Below are positions 5,714-6,276 of a stretch of 6,276 nt of DNA, one piece after another. The number at the start of each line of letters is the position of its first letter. Position 1 is the first letter of the stretch. The notes under the pieces were generated by a model. The model was not told the DNA's origin and did not search any database. It was given only the letters and a program-made list of their open reading frames with translations. Made by a program: the position numbers and the translations under genes. Source of the DNA: CAZBGL01 sp964491375 (GTDB taxonomy: Bacteria > Desulfobacterota > Deferrisomatia > Deferrisomatales > Deferrisomataceae); NCBI GenBank assembly GCA_964491375.1, contig CAZBGL010000101.1:1-6276 (forward strand). The letters are read 5' to 3'.

Positions 5714-6276
5714 GTGGACACCCTGACCCATGTCATGCTCGGGGCGAACCTCGGGCGGGCCGCACGGGCCGACCGGCGAACGATGTGGGCGTTCGTGGTG
5801 GCGGCCAATCTTCCGGACGTGGATTTCGCGGCGGCCGTGGCGCAGCCCCCCCTGGGCTTCCTGGCGCGCAGGACCTTCACCCATTCCGTGCTGGGCGGCG
5901 TGGCGATCGCGCTGGTGTTCGCGTGGGTGCTGTGGGCCCGGGGGCGCGACCGGCCGTGGCGCACCTGGTTCGGCGTGGCCCTTGGGGGCGTGGGCGCGCA
6001 CGTGGCCTACGATCTGGTGAACGCCTACGGCGTGGCCCTGTTCCACCCGTTCTCGGCCCGGCGCTACGAATTGGCCTGCGTGTTCATCGTGGACGTGTGG
6101 ATGTGGGGCATCCTGGCTGCCGGCCTGGCGGGCGCCCGAGTCCGGGGGGCGGCCGCTCCTCGCTGCGCCCTCCTGGTCCTGGTGCTGTACACGGGGGCGT
6201 GCTGGGGCGCGCGCGTGCGGGCCGAGCACCTGTTGGAACGCGCTCGGGCCCGGCAGGGGCCGGCCGACGCCTCGTA
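5714..6276 (+). CDS. YdjM/DUF457-type inner-membrane metal-dependent hydrolase (3' end beyond window)
   Basis: The frame opens at GTG 5714, 5 nt after GGGGAGGA (5701-5708), and runs 187 codons to the window edge with no stop; the last two bases are TA, so a stop may follow at once. Family motifs in order are MDTLTHVMLG (1-10, with D2 and H6), NLPDVD (32-37, with D35 and D37), RTFTHSVLGG (53-62, with H57), and H96-X3-D100. These fit the metal-binding pattern of YdjM-like (PF04307) proteins. Hydrophobic segments at about 58-75, 84-104, 121-140 and 151-168 support an integral membrane protein. E. coli YdjM is about 196 residues, so this copy is probably nearly complete. The substrate is unknown for most of the family. 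It is divergent from metF across a 156-bp region, and I find no clear plus-strand promoter there. Confidence 0.85.
   Translation, partial: MDTLTHVMLGANLGRAARADRRTMWAFVVAANLPDVDFAAAVAQPPLGFLARRTFTHSVLGGVAIALVFAWVLWARGRDRPWRTWFGVALGGVGAHVAYDLVNAYGVALFHPFSARRYELACVFIVDVWMWGILAAGLAGARVRGAAAPRCALLVLVLYTGACWGARVRAEHLLERARARQGPADAS

Noticed and set aside
5542..5964. Minus-strand 140-codon frame across the metF promoter region and the ydjM-like gene
   Set aside because: It overlaps both the sigma-70 promoter and the strand opposite a gene with clear DUF457 motifs; composition is Arg/Ser/Thr/Pro-rich shadow.
1..6276. CRISPR array, tRNA, rRNA, insertion sequence or integrase
   Set aside because: I found no regularly spaced repeats, no tRNA-like cloverleaf, no transposase motifs and no terminal inverted repeats on reading both strands by eye.

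Overview
This is a very GC-rich (my estimate is roughly 70%) bacterial window. It holds a compact cluster of type III CRISPR ancillary genes on the + strand, next to ordinary metabolic and membrane genes. The one-carbon gene is a methylenetetrahydrofolate reductase fused to a cysteine-rich MetV-like domain. That arrangement is typical of anaerobes with folate-linked one-carbon (Wood-Ljungdahl type) metabolism. Together with the GC content and codon use, it suggests an anaerobic bacterium such as a Desulfobacterota (former Deltaproteobacteria) member; this is inference, not proof.

Layout. Positions 2-523 (+) are the C-terminal part of a TIGR02710-type protein with a HEPN ribonuclease motif; its start lies before the window. 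After an 11-bp gap, 535-2682 (+) encodes the key protein. It has an N-terminal CARF (cyclic oligoadenylate sensor) domain fused to a complete adenosine deaminase domain, the architecture known as Cad1. After a 138-bp GC-rich gap, 2821-3942 (+) encodes a CARF protein of the NE0113/TIGR02584 family, often annotated as a CRISPR ring nuclease. A perfect 12-bp hairpin at 3944-3971 ends this cluster. It also ends the convergent gene at 3995-5557 (-), the MetF-MetV fusion, which has its own near-consensus sigma-70 promoter at 5626-5655. A divergent gene at 5714 to the window end (+) is a YdjM/DUF457-type membrane metal-dependent hydrolase that stays open at the 3' edge.

How the genes may work together (inference from family knowledge). 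In type III immunity, Cas10 makes cyclic oligoadenylates (cOA) when target RNA is detected, and CARF proteins respond. Here one cluster carries two different outputs: RNA cleavage by the HEPN protein and purine deamination by the CARF-ADA protein. It also carries a third CARF protein that could degrade cOA or control the response. No Cas10, Cas7/Cas5, Cas6, Cas1/Cas2 or CRISPR array is visible, so the signal-making complex must lie upstream or elsewhere in the genome. The metF and ydjM-like genes look like flanking chromosomal genes with no evident link to defence.
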